Source: CAUZIZ01 sp965222655
GTDB taxonomy: Bacteria; Acidobacteriota; UBA6911; RPQK01; JAJDTT01
NCBI GenBank assembly: GCA_965222655.1
Contig: CBDCUP010000018.1
Coordinates: 372,001 to 436,000, forward strand
Direction: 5' to 3'
Length of the DNA stretch: 64,000 bases
This document shows positions 61,500 to 64,000 of the stretch, piece after piece. A program made the translations under genes and the position numbers. Each line of letters begins with the position of its first letter. Position 1 is the stretch's first letter. Below the pieces are notes generated by a model. The model had not been told where the DNA came from. It did not search any database and was given only the letters and a program-made list of their open reading frames with translations.

Positions 61500-62973
61500 T
61501 GCTTCTTAACAGTCTCGGAATTTCGATAGCGAGCTGTAATAGTCAAATCATGACAGCTAAGACCTGTGATCGAGTCAGCAAGAGATTGGGAGGGACCTTT
61601 GTCTGTGGTTCGATCCCAAGCAGTTGCGCGATCATACGGGGTGGTCCGAATAAAAGGCACCAAAGCTCCATCGGATGGCCACATCGCGGGCAAGAAAGAG
61701 GCTTCCTGTCCCCCGCTGCCTGGCGCCTCTGCTCCCACGTCTGGGGCTTGGAACGGCGTTTTTTCCTCTGGGCTAAAAGTTGACGAGCCCTCTTCAGGAG
61801 CTTGGTGCGTTTGATGTTCGAGAATAACCCATAGTGACGGACTTGTCGAAACCCGACCTCCGGCAGGTGTTGAACCAAACGGTCAATGAAGGTCAACACG
61901 GGGAGTTTTCGGACTCGGATCTTCCGGTCCTGATGATAGTCCTTGAAACGAAAGGTCACGTGGCCCTGAGCGAACTTGATAATGCGCCCTTCGGCAATCA
62001 CGGGCCGCTTGGTATAACGGCAGGCGTAACGGACGGCTTGGTCGGCACTTTTCAACGACGGACCGATGAGGATATGCCAGCGCTTCTTGCGAATGTGCCC
62101 CAAGAGCTTGTCCACCTCGATCCGGCGTCGGGGGTCGCTTCGAAGCCGGCGACGCACCAGGGGCTGGGACTGGTGAGCGCGGCGCACTCCGTGGAGGACG
62201 TTCAACTTCCACTCCGTAGCCAGCAGGGGGGCCGGGACGAGATAGCGTTGGGGGGCGGCCTGCCAGCGATCGCCGGCGCCGTTGAGCCCTCCGGCGGTGA
62301 CGATCATATGGAGATGGGGGTTCCATTTGAGGTCGGACCCGAAGGTGTGCAAGACGATGATCAGGCCTGGCAAGTAGCGCCGGCTTGGACGTCTGGCCGC
62401 CAGCCAGGGCTGGCTCTTGCGCCCTCGTGGGGTGGGTCCCTGCCCGCTGAGACTCAAGACAGCATCCGCGGCGGCTCGAAACAACACGTTGAGCAGGACC
62501 CGACGGTTGTCCTGGATCACCAGCCGCAGCTCCCACGGCAGGGTGAAGACCAAGTGCCGATAGGGCACCTCCAGGAGATCCGAGAGGAGCTCGTCGCACC
62601 ACTGGTCGGTGCGGACCTTCCCGCAGCTGGAACAGAAGACCGATTTGCAGCTGTGGGGTACGACCTTGACGGTAGGACAGTTGGAGCACCCAAACAAATG
62701 CAGCCCCAGTTTCGCGGTCCGGCACGACAGCATCCGGGAGACATGGTGGTGGACTGCCCGCCGCACCTGTCCCCCTTTCCAGGCGATGTAGCGCTGGAAG
62801 TTGTTGCTCGTCAAGAGGATCTCCGCGATGGCGATCGGACCGCCCCACCGGCTCATGGGCAGCGATGCTCCTCTCCACCAGCAAGCGTGTCAAGTAGCCT
62901 CCCTTTCCGTCCTCGGCTGCCACGTCCCAAAACTACCTTTTACGGCCAGGGGCCGTCGGCACGTAGTGCCTAC
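61500..62973 (-). mobile_element. IS91-family insertion sequence (borders approximate)
   Basis: One transposase gene; the end next to thyX (62939-62973) carries two hairpins (ACGGCC...GGCCGT and GGCACGTAGTGCC), as in the terminal structures of rolling-circle IS91 elements. The other end is not resolved. It replaces the N-terminal part of thyX. A copy of the same end sequence stands alone at 55079-55114. Confidence 0.8.
61543..62856 (-). CDS. IS91-family rolling-circle transposase
   Basis: 437 residues, HUH-type transposase. N-terminal zinc-binding part (CSNCPTVKVVPHSCKSVFCS, SCGK), HUH motif in NPHLHMIVTAGG, and a catalytic tyrosine candidate in AVRYACRYTKRPVIAEG. The C-terminal CPRCGHPMELWCL forms a second zinc site. 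Intact. IS91-type elements can carry off flanking DNA by one-ended transposition. Confidence 0.9.
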   Translation of the reverse strand: MSRWGGPIAIAEILLTSNNFQRYIAWKGGQVRRAVHHHVSRMLSCRTAKLGLHLFGCSNCPTVKVVPHSCKSVFCSSCGKVRTDQWCDELLSDLLEVPYRHLVFTLPWELRLVIQDNRRVLLNVLFRAAADAVLSLSGQGPTPRGRKSQPWLAARRPSRRYLPGLIIVLHTFGSDLKWNPHLHMIVTAGGLNGAGDRWQAAPQRYLVPAPLLATEWKLNVLHGVRRAHQSQPLVRRRLRSDPRRRIEVDKLLGHIRKKRWHILIGPSLKSADQAVRYACRYTKRPVIAEGRIIKFAQGHVTFRFKDYHQDRKIRVRKLPVLTFIDRLVQHLPEVGFRQVRHYGLFSNIKRTKLLKRARQLLAQRKKRRSKPQTWEQRRQAAGDRKPLSCPRCGHPMELWCLLFGPPRMIAQLLGIEPQTKVPPNLLLTRSQVLAVMI

Positions 62974-63541
62974 TCTAAAGAACATTCTCAGCGTCAAGCA
63001 CGGATCCGTTCTTGAGCATGCCTCGGTGTCATTCATCTTCTCCGATGTAAGCAGGGTTTTCACCCATGAGCTCGTTCGGCACCGACCAGGTGTGGCGATC
63101 TCTCAAGAATCACTCCGGTTCGTCCGGCTCGAAGATCTGGGGCAGTGGCTTCCTACGGTCATTCGAGAGGATAGACAAGCCGTGGAAATATTCGGCGAAA
63201 CATACAAGCACTTAGAGAAGCTGCAAAGGGAGCTGGCAGAGCATTTCAGGCTCGACGAAGAAGGTATCGCGTTCTCGGCGAAGAAGACCATTACGTCGGC
63301 AATGCGCCGCGTGGCTCCAATTGGGTTGGCGACAACCATTGGCTGGACAGCTAATTTTCGAACACTGCGCTGGTTATTGGAAATGCGCACCCATCCCTCG
63401 GCAGAAGAGGAAATCAGGCTGGTGTTCGCCCAGGTTGGGCGGATTCTTTGCAGTAGATATCCTCATGTATTTGGTGACTTTGCTGTGGAGCACAGGGAGA
63501 ACCAGCCGCCTAGCTATGTTGCTGAAAACAGCAAGGTGTGA
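62972..63541 (+). pseudogene. thyX: Thymidylate synthase ThyX, N-terminally truncated by IS91
   Basis: Flavin-dependent thymidylate synthase, converting dUMP to dTMP. Present are HGSVLEHASVSFIFSDVSRV, the ThyX motif region ELVRHRPGVAISQESLRF (family RHRxxS), and the C-terminal part ending at 63541. The first 50-60 residues are missing, and the open frame upstream is IS91 sequence. Phages and many bacteria carry thyX; the following RuvC-like gene favours a phage origin. Unlikely to work unless an alternative start makes a short form. Confidence 0.83.
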
Positions 63542-63567
63542 CGACCCGCCAAGACGGAGGAGAGTGA

Positions 63568-64000
63568 ATGATTTACATCGGAATCGACCCAGGGCTCTCG
63601 GGTGGAATCGCGATCCTGAATCACCCGGAAGGATTTCAAGGCAGCCTGCGTGTCTTCAAGATGCCGCCGACTGAAGCGGACCTGGTGGGTACCCTTCGTC
63701 CTTTCGCCCCTGGGTGGCAACCCATGGCAGAAGAACATCGGGGGAAAGACGACGAGGGGACTGCTCACTGGACTTCAGGGGACACGGTGATGGTCTGGGT
63801 CGAGAAGGTGGGCGCCATGCCCACCGACGGGCGGGCGTCTCTGGCTAAGTTCATGACGAACTACGGACTGATACGCGGCATCCTGGCAACCCTAGGTATC
63901 AGGCGCGAGTTCGTTAGGCCGGTGGACTGGCAGCGGATCGCCGGAATAAAGCGCAAGCCGAAGGAGAAGCGTACCCCATGGAAGAACCGTCTGAAGCAGC
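63568..64000 (+). CDS. RuvC-like Holliday-junction resolvase (partial, phage type)
   Basis: 144 residues to the right edge of the window, where the gene continues. The N-terminal RNase H-fold motif MIYIGIDPGLSGGIAIL carries the first acidic residue; a second acidic motif is VWVEKVGAMPTDGRASLAKF; helices MTNYGLIRGILATLGI and VDWQRIAGIKRKPKEKR follow. This pattern is common in phage RuvC-like resolvases. The ATG at 63568 follows GGAGGAGAG. It is preceded by the thyX remnant by 26 bases, suggesting a phage replication cluster. Confidence 0.82.
   Translation, partial: MIYIGIDPGLSGGIAILNHPEGFQGSLRVFKMPPTEADLVGTLRPFAPGWQPMAEEHRGKDDEGTAHWTSGDTVMVWVEKVGAMPTDGRASLAKFMTNYGLIRGILATLGIRREFVRPVDWQRIAGIKRKPKEKRTPWKNRLKQ

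Noticed and set aside
61834..63015. Frame of 393 codons opposite the IS91 transposase
   Set aside because: Shadow frame; the HUH and zinc motifs are on the complementary strand.

Overview
The window looks like a chromosome segment of a free-living-derived Gram-negative bacterium, most like Acidobacteriota or a related PVC-type lineage. The evidence is indirect: large periplasmic proteins joining DUF1080, beta-propeller and haem c domains, an S23-type four-helix-bundle gene, period-7 intergenic repeats, and a long primary sigma factor. No rRNA, tRNA or CRISPR array was seen. The sequence is unusually rich in mobile DNA and broken genes, which I read (inference) as a genome undergoing IS expansion and gene erosion, as in a recently host-restricted or otherwise relaxed lineage.

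Layout. 1-18.4 kb is mostly intact core metabolism: a nucleoside transporter tail, NUDIX hydrolase, serine hydrolase, MobA, PyrE, an MFS carrier, a PIG-L-like protein, and a periplasmic sugar/electron-transfer group (propeller protein, pentahaem protein, DJ-1-like protein, Tat-type sugar isomerase, M50 protease, and a 1153-residue DUF1080/propeller/haem lipoprotein). 18.5-32 kb holds a group II intron, a RAYT transposase with REP hairpins, a TIR fragment, a toxin-antitoxin pair ending in an attC-like site, an amino-acid permease split by a 3.6-kb three-gene IS21 element, and a two-gene zinc-finger/SWIM-SNF2 helicase operon. 32.6-46.6 kb is an erosion zone: sigma, tenA, thiD, homocysteine methyltransferase, purM and moaA are all fragments, while tenA2, rpoD, purF and a siroheme reductase stay intact. 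Two 0.7-kb direct repeats, each encoding a small membrane protein, sit at the breakpoints. 46.7-49.6 kb carries two glycosyltransferases. 49.6-64 kb is accessory: an IS6 remnant, an autonomous ISL3-like element, phage-like structural genes, HicAB, a second HicB-like pair, an ISNCY-like element, two zinc-ribbon membrane proteins, an IS91 element that truncates thyX, and a RuvC-like resolvase running off the end.

The most notable points are: (1) the ISL3-like element at 50.4-52.1 kb is accompanied by three ~317-bp MITEs with the same ends and related interiors; one splits a four-helix-bundle gene with an exact 8-bp target duplication, and its conceptual removal restores the frame; (2) the primary sigma factor has four ~97-residue repeats in front of the sigma core and is start-stop coupled to a small unknown protein; (3) the IS21 element has a coupled third winged-helix-like gene; (4) the duplicated 0.7-kb units have leaders more conserved than their small membrane proteins.
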